The translations under genes and the position numbers were made by a program. From the NCBI GenBank assembly GCA_903927615.1, contig CAIYNU010000077.1, forward strand, positions 1 to 64,000: DNA of 64,000 nt, read 5' to 3'. A model generated the notes under the pieces. It did not search any database. It was not told the origin of the DNA and saw only the letters and a program-made list of their open reading frames with translations. This document shows positions 10,822 to 19,736 of the stretch, one piece after another. How positions within the stretch are numbered: the stretch's first letter is position 1; each line of letters opens with the position of its first letter. The DNA is from an uncultured Rhodospirillales bacterium. Its GTDB lineage: Bacteria > Pseudomonadota > Alphaproteobacteria > Azospirillales > Azospirillaceae.

Positions 10822-10999
10822 CGCAACGGGACTCTAACGAGCCAACATCACAGCTCGGCAAGGGCAAGCCCCGGGGAGCGGGAAAAAGTACTGAAAGGGG
10901 TTTTGCCGCGATGCATTATTCCGGAGGATGACCTATTCTCCGGCACGGTACAGGACGGCGATCATCCCGTCGCCTGCGCCTTGCTCCGGAGACCGCCCG

Positions 11000-11899
11000 A
11001 TGCTGCCGAGATCCGCCCCCGAACCGACGCGACGCCCCGCCCGGGGACCGAACCCGGTTTCGTCCGAGGCTGACGCTCCGGCACTGCCCGACCTGGGCCA
11101 CGGACGCCACCGCCCCTTTGTTCTGCCCGCCCTGCCCTACGCCGAAGGTGCGCTGGCGCCCACGATTTCGGCGCGAACCATGCATTATCACTATCACCGC
11201 CATCATGCCGGCTATGTGGCGACCCTCAACCGACTTTTGGCCGACTCACTGCCGACCGACCCCACCTTGGCCAGCCAGTCGCTGATCTCGATCATCCGCA
11301 GCAGTGCCGACAACGCCGCCCGCACCGGGCTGTTCAACAATGCCGCACAAGTTTGGAACCACAGTTTCTATTGGCGCTGCCTGTTGCCCGGTGGCGGCGG
11401 CCGACCCGGTGGCGCCATCGCCAGCGCCATTGACCGAACCTTCGGTCATTACGCGACCTTCCGCGAACACATGATCGGCGCCGCGGTGGGCCAGTTCGGC
11501 AGCGGTTGGGCGTGGTTGTGCGTCGAAGGCGACCGGCTGACCATCCGTCGCACCGCCAATGCCAGAACGCCGGTTCAAGTGCCGGGATTGACGCCGCTGC
11601 TCACCATTGATGTCTGGGAACACGCCTATTACCTGGATAGCCAGAACCGGCGGGCGGACCATGTCACCCAAGTGGTCGACCGCTTGCTCAACTGGCCATT
11701 CGTCAACGCCATACTGGAAGCCCATCAGCGCGCCCTCAATCCGGTCCCCGCCCAGCGGCTGGCGCCGACCGGCAACCTGCCGACCACGACGGCCATCCAC
11801 ACGCCACGATTGCCGGCGCCGGTGCCGTCCCCAGCGCCGTCCTGGCAGGTCGCCGATACCCGCGCCGCCTCCTTTGCCCGTCTGGCCCGTCGCCGTTGA
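11000..11899 (+). CDS. sodB: superoxide dismutase, Fe/Mn family, with extended termini
   Basis: The enzyme converts superoxide to hydrogen peroxide and oxygen. All four metal ligands are visible in the usual contexts: the first His in the MHYHYHRHHAGYV segment, His in VWNHSFYW, and Asp and His in TIDVWEHAYYLD. The GGGGRPGGAI and GQFGSGWAWLC segments are also typical of the iron type. Compared with the usual 195-200 residues, this protein has about 40 extra residues at the N-terminus and a proline/alanine-rich tail of about 55 residues at the C-terminus. I placed the start at the ATG at 11000, which has GGAG seven bases upstream; an earlier in-frame ATG at 10928 has its Shine-Dalgarno directly abutting and is less likely. 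The long termini have no recognised function. A candidate small RNA and terminator follow. Confidence 0.9.
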   Translation: MLPRSAPEPTRRPARGPNPVSSEADAPALPDLGHGRHRPFVLPALPYAEGALAPTISARTMHYHYHRHHAGYVATLNRLLADSLPTDPTLASQSLISIIRSSADNAARTGLFNNAAQVWNHSFYWRCLLPGGGGRPGGAIASAIDRTFGHYATFREHMIGAAVGQFGSGWAWLCVEGDRLTIRRTANARTPVQVPGLTPLLTIDVWEHAYYLDSQNRRADHVTQVVDRLLNWPFVNAILEAHQRALNPVPAQRLAPTGNLPTTTAIHTPRLPAPVPSPAPSWQVADTRAASFARLARRR

Positions 11900-11932
11900 C
11901 CCAGCCCTGCACGCCAAGCTCAAGCGTTCTGT

Positions 11933-11938
11933 CATAAT
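11933..11938 (+). promoter_or_regulatory. candidate extended -10 promoter for a small RNA
   Basis: CATAAT is preceded by TG with one base between (TGTCATAAT), the extended -10 pattern. No good -35 is present at the usual distance. It lies about 30 bases past the superoxide dismutase stop codon and just upstream of a strong stem-loop. Confidence 0.35.
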
Positions 11939-11940
11939 TT

Positions 11941-12042
11941 GCTTGGAAGCGGCCATCGTGGAGCCTATGGTCCCGTTTCCAAGCACTCCCATCCTGTCAT
12001 CTTAACGACTCCCAGCCGCCATCGGCCGGGAGTCGTCTTTTT
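11941..12042 (+). ncRNA. candidate small RNA ending in a Rho-independent terminator
   Basis: After the candidate -10 there is a stem GCTTGGAA / TTCCAAGC (about 11941-11978) with an inner GGCCAT/ATGGTC-type helix. A single-stranded ACTCCCATCCTGTC stretch follows, then the strong terminator hairpin ending in a T-run. This gives a compact structured transcript of about 100 bases with no long reading frame. It could equally be the 3' untranslated region of the sodB transcript. I do not recognise an Rfam family. Confidence 0.4.
12005..12042 (+). terminator. Rho-independent terminator
   Basis: The hairpin ACGACTCCC...GGGAGTCGT with an inner GCCG/CGGC helix is followed by CTTTTT. The T-run is on the plus strand only, so it terminates sodB and/or the candidate small RNA. 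The convergent uspA-type gene ends 40 bases further on. Confidence 0.85.
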
Positions 12043-12085
12043 GATCGGTGAGCCCGGATGGGCGAAAACGCCGCCCCCCCAATTC

Positions 12086-12925
12086 CTAATGGCTCAACAA
12101 CACCGGCACCGTCATGTGTTCGAGGATGAACCCGGTGAGGCTGCCCAACACCAGGCTCCGCAACCGATTGCGGCCATAGGCACCCATCACGATCAGATCG
12201 CACCCCAAATCCGTCGTATAATTCAGCAGGGTGTCGCCGATTTCGTGGGGCTCGCAGATAAAATGGGCGGCTTCGGCGATGATGGCATGATGAGCCAAAT
12301 GGCGGGCAATCCCAAGCCCCGGTTCATCTCCAACCTCGTCCTTTCCTGGGGCGGTGTTGATGGCCAGCAGCGTCACCAGCCGCGCGCGTTCCAGCACCGG
12401 CAGGGCGTCGGCCACCGCCCGGGCTGCCTCCCGACTGCCGTTCCAGCCGACCAGCACCCGCCGGCCAACCGTCTCAAAGCGTCCGACATAAGGCACCACC
12501 AGCACCGGCCGACCACAGGCGAACACCAGAGCCTCGGGTTCCAGTTGCGGCAGACCCGGTGCGGCGGCCGGGTCCTGTTGGCTCACCACCACCAGATCCG
12601 CATAACGTCCATGGACTGCCGCGACCTCTGCGGCCACACCGGTCACGACCCGCCATTCCGACCGCTCCAGCCGGCCGGCCCGACGGACACTTTCGGTGAA
12701 ACGAATACCCGCTTGCGCAGCCCGGGCGTTTTCTTCCGCTTCCCAGGTTGTGCGCATCTCCTCCGTCAGAAAACTCTCGATATAACTCGGCAGACTGACT
12801 GGCAACGATATATATAGACCGGTAAGGTGGGCGTCGTGCTCTGCGGACAGCGCCAGGGCAACATCGATACGCGCCCCAGCCGCTGGCTGCTCGTCAACAA
12901 TCACCAGGATATCCTTGAGCGCCAT
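12086..12925 (-). CDS. universal stress protein, tandem UspA domains
   Basis: The protein has 279 residues and two UspA folds in tandem (about 1-145 and 150-279). The first begins MALKDILVIVDE and the second GRRVLVGWNGSREAARAV. The second carries the ATP-binding pattern G-2x-G-9x-G-S (GAYGRNRLRSLVLGS); the first lacks it. Proteins of this family bind ATP and help survival under stress, but the precise role is unknown. I chose the ATG at 12925 because GAGGGG lies seven bases upstream and the UspA fold starts immediately after it. The gene converges with sodB. Confidence 0.9.
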   Translation of the reverse strand: MALKDILVIVDEQPAAGARIDVALALSAEHDAHLTGLYISLPVSLPSYIESFLTEEMRTTWEAEENARAAQAGIRFTESVRRAGRLERSEWRVVTGVAAEVAAVHGRYADLVVVSQQDPAAAPGLPQLEPEALVFACGRPVLVVPYVGRFETVGRRVLVGWNGSREAARAVADALPVLERARLVTLLAINTAPGKDEVGDEPGLGIARHLAHHAIIAEAAHFICEPHEIGDTLLNYTTDLGCDLIVMGAYGRNRLRSLVLGSLTGFILEHMTVPVLLSH

Positions 12926-13180
12926 GACAGTTCCCCTCGCTTCAGACCCAGGGTCTGGACCCGTTGCCACAGACCCCCGCCAACCCTCATATGGGGAGAG
13001 TTCAAGGGATGATAAAACCGATATCGACGGCGGCGAATTGTCCCGGGGTGCCGGAACCCGAACTGAAACGGCTCCAGGCACTCGGAGCACGCCACGGTCA
13101 AACTCACAAAGTTATCTGTTGACGCCAATATTAAACTGTTCTTAAGGCGATTCCGCATTTCGCCCCAGGGTTGACCCACA

Positions 13181-15313
13181 ATGACCCTTGATGTTGCACT
13201 GAATAGCATCAACCCTCCCCTGCCCGGTTCGGACATCGGCACCTGGATGCCGTCGGGCGGATTCCTCCGCCTGATCGAGACACTGCCGGCCCAACTCTGC
13301 GTCATTGGCACCGATGGCCGTTTTCGATACGTCAACAGCACATTCGCGGCATCCACCGGCTGGCCCCAGGCGCGCATTGCCGGCCACACCGTCGCCGAGG
13401 TCCTCGGTGTCGCCGCCGCCCGGGACTTTGAGGCTCACGGCCGTCGGGCATTGACGGGCGAGACGGCCTCTTTTGATGGCTGGGTCACCGACCGCACCGG
13501 CCATCGCCGATTCCTGCGTCGCATCGCTGCGCCTCATCTGGCCGCCGAGGGCGGCAAGATCGACGCCTATTCGATGTTGATCATCGACTGCACCCAAGAT
13601 CGCACCGCCGAGGCTGCGTTGCACCTCAGCGAAGCCGTCAAGACAGCCGCCATCAACAATGCCCGGGATGCGATCATCGCCATCGACGACCAGGGAATCG
13701 TGATTGACTATAATCCTGCCGCGGCCCATCTGTTCGGCTACCCTCGCGATCAGGCCATCGGCCGCCCGATTGCCGACCTGATCATTCCCCCCGAATTGCG
13801 CCATAACCATGCGCTCGGGCTCTCCCGCGCCGTGGCTCGGGAGCGCGGGCACACCCTGCACCGACGGTTGGAGACCCAGGGGTTACGCGCCGACGGCAGT
13901 CGGGTCCCGGTCGAGGTCACCCTCGCCGATGTCATGGTGGGCGAGCGACGGCTATTCATTGCCAACCTTCGCGACATTTCCGAATCGCAGTTCAGCACCG
14001 ACCAGCAGACGGCCATGGCTTATCACGACCCGGTCACCGGGTTGGGCAATCGGGCCTTGCTGATGCGCGTGGTCGGCGAAGCCTTGACCCGGCGGGATCC
14101 GGTTCTGCTGGTCAATATCCACATCGATCGTTTTTCCAGCATCCGCAGCAGCTTTGGCCATGCGTTTGCCGACGATCTGTTGATCGGAATGGCCGGACGT
14201 TTGGCGGGCGACGTGCTGCCCGGCGATCATCTGGTTCGGATCGGTGACCATGTGCTGGCGCTGCTTCTTCATGGGTATCGCGACGACCCGATGGTGCTCC
14301 GGCGCCTTGATGCCATCGCCGACATCTTGCGCTCGGTGGTGACGCCGTCGGGAGCGTCGGTGTTCCTGTCCGCCAGCACGGGGATCGTCGCGGCCACCCC
14401 TCAGCACGAGACCCCGGAAGACCTGCTGCGCGATGCCGAGATCGCCACCAGTCGGGCCCGCGAAACCGGAGGCTCCCGAGTCGTCTGGTTCGACCCGTCG
14501 ATGCACGCCCGTGTCATCGATCAAGTGCGAACCGAGCACGACTTGCGCCATTCCCTCGACCTTGGGGTCGGCCTGTGGGTCGCCTACCAACCCATCGTCG
14601 AACTGGTGACCGAACGCCTGGCCGGTTTCGAGGCTTTGGTCCGCTGGAACCATCCGGAACGGGGACAAATTCCGCCGGTCCACTTCGTGCCCATCGCCGA
14701 AGAGACCGGGTTGGTGGTCACACTCGGCCGCTGGGTGCTGGGCGTCGCCTGCCGCCAACTGGCGCACTGGCAGGCCCTGCGCCCGCCAGGCATGTCTGAC
14801 TTGTTTATGAGCATCAACCTGTCGCCGCGCCAACTGGACGAACCCGGCTTTGTCGACTCCGTCCGCGCCGTCATCGCCGAGACCGGCATCGACCCCAAAT
14901 GTCTGAAACTGGAACTCACCGAAAGTGCGGTGATGCGCCGCCCCGAGGATTCCATCGTGATCCTGCGCGAACTTAAAAGTCTGGGCGTCAGCCTGTCCAT
15001 TGACGACTTCGGCACCGGCTATTCATCGCTATCATATTTGCACAAGTTTCCCCTCGATAGCATCAAGGTTGACCGTTCGTTCATCAGCGCGCTCCATCTC
15101 TCGGAAGAGAACCGCTCGATCGTGCGGATTATTGTGGATCTTGCGCGCTTGTTGGGCTTCGATGTGATCGCCGAAGGCATCGAAAGCGAATCCGACGCCA
15201 ACCTGCTGCGCGCACTGGCCTGCGACTATGGTCAGGGCTACCATTATTCCCGGCCGCAACCGCCCGATCAGATGGAACGGGTCTTGCGCGGGCGGGCGCC
15301 CTGGCAACGCTGA
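13181..15313 (+). CDS. PAS-PAS-GGDEF-EAL protein with degenerate GGDEF, probable c-di-GMP phosphodiesterase
   Basis: This is a 710-residue soluble protein with no transmembrane segment. Two PAS domains (about 27-140 and 150-270) precede a GGDEF-fold domain (about 280-440) and an EAL domain (about 450-700). The GGDEF motif position reads IGDHV (near 353), so the cyclase site is lost. EAL is intact: FEALVRWNHPE, LKLELTESAVM, SIDDFGTGYSSLSYL, IKVDRSFI and IAEGIESE. It should hydrolyse cyclic-di-GMP under PAS control. The gene stands alone, divergent from the universal stress gene. Confidence 0.92.
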   Translation: MTLDVALNSINPPLPGSDIGTWMPSGGFLRLIETLPAQLCVIGTDGRFRYVNSTFAASTGWPQARIAGHTVAEVLGVAAARDFEAHGRRALTGETASFDGWVTDRTGHRRFLRRIAAPHLAAEGGKIDAYSMLIIDCTQDRTAEAALHLSEAVKTAAINNARDAIIAIDDQGIVIDYNPAAAHLFGYPRDQAIGRPIADLIIPPELRHNHALGLSRAVARERGHTLHRRLETQGLRADGSRVPVEVTLADVMVGERRLFIANLRDISESQFSTDQQTAMAYHDPVTGLGNRALLMRVVGEALTRRDPVLLVNIHIDRFSSIRSSFGHAFADDLLIGMAGRLAGDVLPGDHLVRIGDHVLALLLHGYRDDPMVLRRLDAIADILRSVVTPSGASVFLSASTGIVAATPQHETPEDLLRDAEIATSRARETGGSRVVWFDPSMHARVIDQVRTEHDLRHSLDLGVGLWVAYQPIVELVTERLAGFEALVRWNHPERGQIPPVHFVPIAEETGLVVTLGRWVLGVACRQLAHWQALRPPGMSDLFMSINLSPRQLDEPGFVDSVRAVIAETGIDPKCLKLELTESAVMRRPEDSIVILRELKSLGVSLSIDDFGTGYSSLSYLHKFPLDSIKVDRSFISALHLSEENRSIVRIIVDLARLLGFDVIAEGIESESDANLLRALACDYGQGYHYSRPQPPDQMERVLRGRAPWQR

Positions 15314-15499
15314 ACACCCGACCGCCGGCGCCGAACCTTGGGATATCGTTCACCGGTGGTGGTTGAACCCGGCACGATTCCGGATTATTGATCCCTCTTG
15401 CGCCGCGAGCCACCGGCGGAGTCCATTGACGGGCGGACGTTTGGGGGCAAACGATGGAAGTGCAGACACTTGAGTATGGAACCGGGAGACCCTGACCCC

Positions 15500-16147
15500 A
15501 TGGCCGACGCCCCTTATCTCCGCGCGGATGACGACGACGACGAAAACGGCGACGAACCGGGAACCGACAAGCCCGAGGCCCCGGCCAAGGATGCGGCGGC
15601 GCCCTTCGCCACCGTCTCGCGGAATCTGTTTGCGTCCCGCACAGTGCTGATCTTCGGTCAGGTCACCATGAAGCTGGCCCAGGACATTTCGGCCCAGTTG
15701 CTCGCGCTCTCATACGAGAATGACGACCCGATCCGGATCTTCCTGAACTCGCCCGGCGGCCATGTCGAAGCCGGCGACACCATTCACGACATGATCCGCT
15801 TTATCAAGCCAACCGTTAAGGTGCTGGGAACCGGTTGGGTCGCCAGTGCCGGGGCTCATATTTTCCTCGGCGCCCACCCTGACCAGCGATTCTGCCTGCC
15901 CAATACCCGCTTCCTGATCCACCAACCCCTGGGCGGCGTCGGCGGCAAGGCCACCGATATTGCCATCGAGGCCAAAGAAATCATCAAGATGCGCCAACGC
16001 CTGAACCTGATTATCGCCCGGGAAACCGGACAGCCGTTGGAGAAAGTCGAGCGGGATACCGACCGCAATTACTGGATGAGCGCCGAGGAGGCAAAAGCGT
16101 ACGGAATCGTCACACACATTATCGAAACCCACACCCAGTTTGTCTGA
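15500..16147 (+). CDS. ClpP-family serine protease (second-type ClpP)
   Basis: This S14-family protein has 215 residues. The triad is intact: Ser in GTGWVASAGAH, His in NTRFLIHQPLGG, and Asp in the DTDRNYWMSAEEA region. ClpP normally forms a tetradecameric chamber fed by ClpA or ClpX. This sequence matches the paralogue found in many alphaproteobacteria that is not linked to clpX, and it has an acidic, low-complexity N-terminal stretch (DDDDDENGDE) of about 35 residues before the fold. I chose the ATG at 15500 with GGGAGA ten bases upstream; an ATG at 15476 is also possible. The ClpA and ClpS genes are 45 kb away in this window. Confidence 0.9.
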   Translation: MADAPYLRADDDDDENGDEPGTDKPEAPAKDAAAPFATVSRNLFASRTVLIFGQVTMKLAQDISAQLLALSYENDDPIRIFLNSPGGHVEAGDTIHDMIRFIKPTVKVLGTGWVASAGAHIFLGAHPDQRFCLPNTRFLIHQPLGGVGGKATDIAIEAKEIIKMRQRLNLIIARETGQPLEKVERDTDRNYWMSAEEAKAYGIVTHIIETHTQFV

Positions 16148-16191
16148 GGCCGGCCCTAGCCCCCCCAGCAGCCGAGCGCCCGCGATGTTGC

Positions 16192-16236
16192 GCCTTCGGC
16201 CCTTCGCTCACCGCGACGGGGCTGAAGGCGCGACGT
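16192..16236 (+). terminator. possible terminator hairpin after the ClpP gene
   Basis: GCGCCTTCGGCCC pairs, with one G-U pair or mismatch, with GGGGCTGAAGGCGC across a loop of about 17 bases. There is no T-run. It separates the GC-rich clpP region from the more AT-rich cheY-like operon. Confidence 0.35.
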
Positions 16237-16420
16237 CGCCCACTCCCCCTGGTTCGGAACCCAGACCGCGCCCACCGAAGACTTGCGGCCTTCGCAGAAT
16301 GATTGGTTTTCTGACCGACTTCCTGTATGACCTGACCCAGTGGGTTACACGGGTTTCATCAAGATTTCAGGCACCAAAAGCATTCGGGCAAACATACTAT
16401 TATTTTTGGAGATGACAAAC

Positions 16421-16795
16421 ATGGCAGCGCCGAAATGTGTCCTCGTGGTTGATGACAGCTTACTCGCGCGGATGATGCTAAAAAAGTTCGTTTCAAAATT
16501 ATTGCCAGACTGGGTCCTCATTGAAGCAAAAGACGGCCAGGACGCTCTCGCCAGAATCGCTGGGAAAAATCTTGATATTGCACTCGTCGATTACAACATG
16601 CCCGGAATATCCGGTATTGATCTGGCAAAGAAGCTCAGGCAACAGTTTTCAAATGCTGCAATTGCCCTAATCACTGCAAATATCCAAGATTATATCATTA
16701 ACGAAGCTAAAGTTCTGGGTATTTCATTTATATCGAAGCCGATCGAAGAAGAGAAGATTGCTGCATTCATTTGTGCTGTGGAGAATATCCCATGA
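16421..16795 (+). CDS. CheY-like single-domain response regulator
   Basis: This is a stand-alone receiver domain of 124 residues. The acidic pocket is in VVDDSLLAR, the phosphoacceptor Asp in DIALVDYNMPG, a conserved Thr in ALITAN and the Lys in FISKPI. The ATG at 16421 has GGAG nine bases upstream; the ATG at 16412 abuts the same GGAG and is unlikely. It is the first gene of a chemosensory run and overlaps the following cheC by four bases (ATGA), so translation is coupled. Its codon use is visibly more A/T-rich than that of flanking genes. Its target could be a motor, the neighbouring c-di-GMP enzyme or CheC, but this is not known. Confidence 0.93.
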   Translation: MAAPKCVLVVDDSLLARMMLKKFVSKLLPDWVLIEAKDGQDALARIAGKNLDIALVDYNMPGISGIDLAKKLRQQFSNAAIALITANIQDYIINEAKVLGISFISKPIEEEKIAAFICAVENIP

Positions 16796-17400
16796 ACCTT
16801 TCAGAATTTGAACGGGATGCCATTTGTGAACTGGTCAATATCGGGATCGGACGGGCGGCCCGGTCACTGGGGAAGATGGTTGATGATCGCGTCCTGCTCA
16901 CCATACCTGCTATTGAACTGGTTGAACATGCCAACGTTGAAGCCATGCTCTCCACCCAGGCCGACGGTATTTTAACCGCTATTCGGGAGCGGTTCTCGGG
17001 AGCCTTTCAGGGGGATGCGTTTCTGGTATTCCCTGAAAACCATAGCCTGGAGTTAGTCCGGTCCCTGCTCGACGAAGAAACACCCATTGAGACCCTGACT
17101 GACCTCGAACAGGAATCGCTACTGGAAGTTGGGAATATCGTTCTGAATGCCTGCCTTGGCACCTTCACCAACATTTTATCCTGCCGGCTCGATATCGATT
17201 TGCCAGTTCTCTGCCGCGGCTCGATCGACCAGATTTTAGGAGGACGGGTATCGTCGGAAAATACCATTTATATGGTAATGAGAATTGATTTTACGACTCA
17301 AAGAAGAATGATCAAGGGATACCTCGTATTTCTATTTGACTCCGAGTTCACAACCACCTTCCTCGCGCAGATTAATTCTTACGTCGCCAAGAGCCGATGA
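16792..17400 (+). CDS. cheC: CheC family CheY-P phosphatase
   Basis: This 202-residue protein matches CheC, which dephosphorylates phospho-CheY. Both conserved active-site patches are present: RDAICELVNIGIGRAA near the N-terminus and EQESLLEVGNIVLNACLG in the middle (E and N in each). It begins at the ATG that overlaps the cheY-like stop, with GGAG eight bases upstream, and its own stop overlaps the start of the next gene in the same ATGA way. That makes a tight three-gene unit: cheY-like, cheC, GGDEF-EAL. CheC paired with a lone CheY next to a c-di-GMP enzyme suggests that receiver phosphorylation tunes second-messenger output (inference). Confidence 0.88.
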   Translation: MNLSEFERDAICELVNIGIGRAARSLGKMVDDRVLLTIPAIELVEHANVEAMLSTQADGILTAIRERFSGAFQGDAFLVFPENHSLELVRSLLDEETPIETLTDLEQESLLEVGNIVLNACLGTFTNILSCRLDIDLPVLCRGSIDQILGGRVSSENTIYMVMRIDFTTQRRMIKGYLVFLFDSEFTTTFLAQINSYVAKSR

Positions 17401-19592
17401 CCGAAGATGAAACATATTCGGCCTCTGAAATCGACAGCCTATTACATCAGGGCGTCGACAAAGCCGATATTGGATACATCATCATCGATAAGGCAGGCCG
17501 GGTCCTTGTTTGGAACAAGTGGATGGAACAGGCCTCCGGCAAACGCAAGGATCAGGTATTAAATTTTCCGATAGCAGAGATATTCCCCGAAATCCGCGAT
17601 AACCGCCTGGAAGAAGCAATCGCCAATGCCCTTGAGCGTGGCATGGCGGGTCTCCTTTCCGCCAAATTGCATCGCGCCCCGCCTTTATCTTTGCAACGGG
17701 TCGATGGCAGTGCCGCTCCCTTGACCAACCCTGTCATTATCCTACGCCCCCTGGTCGGGGTTGAACCCGGCCACCACGGCTGCCTTATTCAAATCATTGA
17801 CGAAACAACCTCGGCGACTCGAGAGAAAACCCTGCGGGCCCAAGCCATCACCCTGCGGGCACAGGAGGAGCAACTAAGGACACTCTTTGAAGCGATCAAC
17901 GATACCGTTTTGCTCATTGACGAGAATGGTCGGATCGTCGCCCTGAATGACACAGCATGCATCCGATTGGGGGGAAAGAAGGCGACAATGCTTGGTCGTC
18001 CCTTGCTTGAGTTATTGCCGAATTCAAACGCCCTAACCTATCGACGCCATTTGGACGCTCTCACCGCCTCCGGAACACCCCAGCGGTTTGAAGACACGTT
18101 GGGCGATGACACTTATCTCATTTCGATGTATCCTGTTCCAAACGGCAAAGGAGCCATCCAGCGGATTGCCGTGTTGGCCAGTGATATCACAGAGCGGAAA
18201 GTATTCGAAAAGCGCATTTTTCATTTAGCGCATCACGATACCTTGACTGGACTGCCCAATCGGGCCTATTTGTTGGATCGTGTGGAACATGCGATCGCCG
18301 TCGCGGGACGAATGAACCGCCGTCTGGGCCTGGCATTCCTGGATCTCGACCATTTCAAGGCGGTCAATGATACCCTGGGGCACGATTCCGGAGATGCCCT
18401 GCTCAAGACCGTCGCCGGCAAGCTCACCTCGGCGGTTCGGGCCAGCGACACCGTTGCCCGAATGGGAGGCGACGAGTTTGTGATCCTGCTGGAACCTGCG
18501 GGTCATAACGACGACATCGCCCGCATGATGGGCCGGATTCTTAAAGCTCTTGATTTGCAATGGGGGGCCGACAACGAGGCGATTCGCGTCACGACATCGG
18601 TTGGTATCGCGATTTTCCCGGATAACGGCAATGACGCGCGCCTGTTGATGAAGGCCGCGGACACCGCCATGTACGCCGCCAAATCAGAAGGCCGCAATCG
18701 GTTTCAGTTCTTCTCAGAAGAGATGACGACCCAAACCTTGCTCCGACTCCACCTGGAGCGCGACATCCGAGACGCTATTCATAAAGGAGAGTTTGAGCTG
18801 TATTATCAGCCAAAGATCTGTTTCGAATCCAATACCACTTGTGGTGCTGAAGCCTTGATCCGGTGGCAGCATCCGGAGCGCGGACAGGTCGCACCCAGTG
18901 AGTTCATTCCATTGGCCGAAGAAACCGGAATCATTGTCGAGATCGGAGCATGGGTCATCGAAGCCGTCTGTAAACAGATTGCCGAATGGATAAAGGCTGG
19001 CCGGACGCCGGTATCGGTCGCTATTAACATATCGCCGAAACAGCTTTTTTCCGGGAATTTTGTAACACTTTTTACCGATTGTTTTGAAAAATATCAGGTG
19101 CCGTTAAAATTCGTCCAAATTGAAATCACGGAAAGTACCGTTATGGCGGATTCAACCAAAGCGGCACTTATCCTATCACGCCTGCGCGAGCTTGGCGTTT
19201 CAATTGCCATTGACGATTTCGGAACCGGTTATTCCAGCTTATCTCATTTATCGCGATTGCCGATCGATGTCATAAAAATCGACCGGTCATTTGTTGCTGG
19301 GCTGGCCGACCGAAGCGAAAATCTTGAAATTATCAATGCCGTGGTCTCGCTGGGGCGATCCCTTAAGATGATTGTCATCGCCGAAGGGATTGAGACCGAC
19401 AATGATGTCGGCGTCCTGACGGACGCTTGCTGCCATCTTGGTCAAGGCTACCTGTTCGCCAAGCCGATGCCCGCCAGTGACCTGGAACATTGGTTAGATA
19501 TCCGAGGACATCTTGGTGATTGCTGGGGATGTACCAGGCATTCGAGTTCCAACCGGGACAGTCAGAATCATATGCTAAAATTGTGTCAATGA
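17397..19592 (+). CDS. PAS-PAS-GGDEF-EAL protein, intact motifs in both domains
   Basis: This is a 731-residue soluble protein. PAS domains lie at about 12-130 and 155-265, GGDEF at about 280-435 and EAL at about 450-715. The GGDEF motif is intact (MGGDEFVILL, near 356) and is preceded by an RASD inhibitory site at the correct five-residue spacing. EAL is also intact: GAEALIRWQHPE, IEITESTVM, AIDDFGTGYSS, IKIDRSFV and IAEGIET. It could make or degrade cyclic-di-GMP; the balance cannot be read from sequence. It is translationally coupled to cheC through an ATGA overlap, tying c-di-GMP turnover to a chemotaxis-type phosphorelay. Confidence 0.93.
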   Translation: MTEDETYSASEIDSLLHQGVDKADIGYIIIDKAGRVLVWNKWMEQASGKRKDQVLNFPIAEIFPEIRDNRLEEAIANALERGMAGLLSAKLHRAPPLSLQRVDGSAAPLTNPVIILRPLVGVEPGHHGCLIQIIDETTSATREKTLRAQAITLRAQEEQLRTLFEAINDTVLLIDENGRIVALNDTACIRLGGKKATMLGRPLLELLPNSNALTYRRHLDALTASGTPQRFEDTLGDDTYLISMYPVPNGKGAIQRIAVLASDITERKVFEKRIFHLAHHDTLTGLPNRAYLLDRVEHAIAVAGRMNRRLGLAFLDLDHFKAVNDTLGHDSGDALLKTVAGKLTSAVRASDTVARMGGDEFVILLEPAGHNDDIARMMGRILKALDLQWGADNEAIRVTTSVGIAIFPDNGNDARLLMKAADTAMYAAKSEGRNRFQFFSEEMTTQTLLRLHLERDIRDAIHKGEFELYYQPKICFESNTTCGAEALIRWQHPERGQVAPSEFIPLAEETGIIVEIGAWVIEAVCKQIAEWIKAGRTPVSVAINISPKQLFSGNFVTLFTDCFEKYQVPLKFVQIEITESTVMADSTKAALILSRLRELGVSIAIDDFGTGYSSLSHLSRLPIDVIKIDRSFVAGLADRSENLEIINAVVSLGRSLKMIVIAEGIETDNDVGVLTDACCHLGQGYLFAKPMPASDLEHWLDIRGHLGDCWGCTRHSSSNRDSQNHMLKLCQ

Positions 19593-19736
19593 CACAAAAC
19601 AATTGATGGCAACGATTGTCCTGGACCAAGCCCGGCATCCCGACCTTGACTTCTTCTGCGATTTTCCCTTAGCTCATTCACGCCCTGGCGAGGATGCGTG
19701 GGACAGTTATGTACTAACGAAAGCTTCTTCGGCAAG

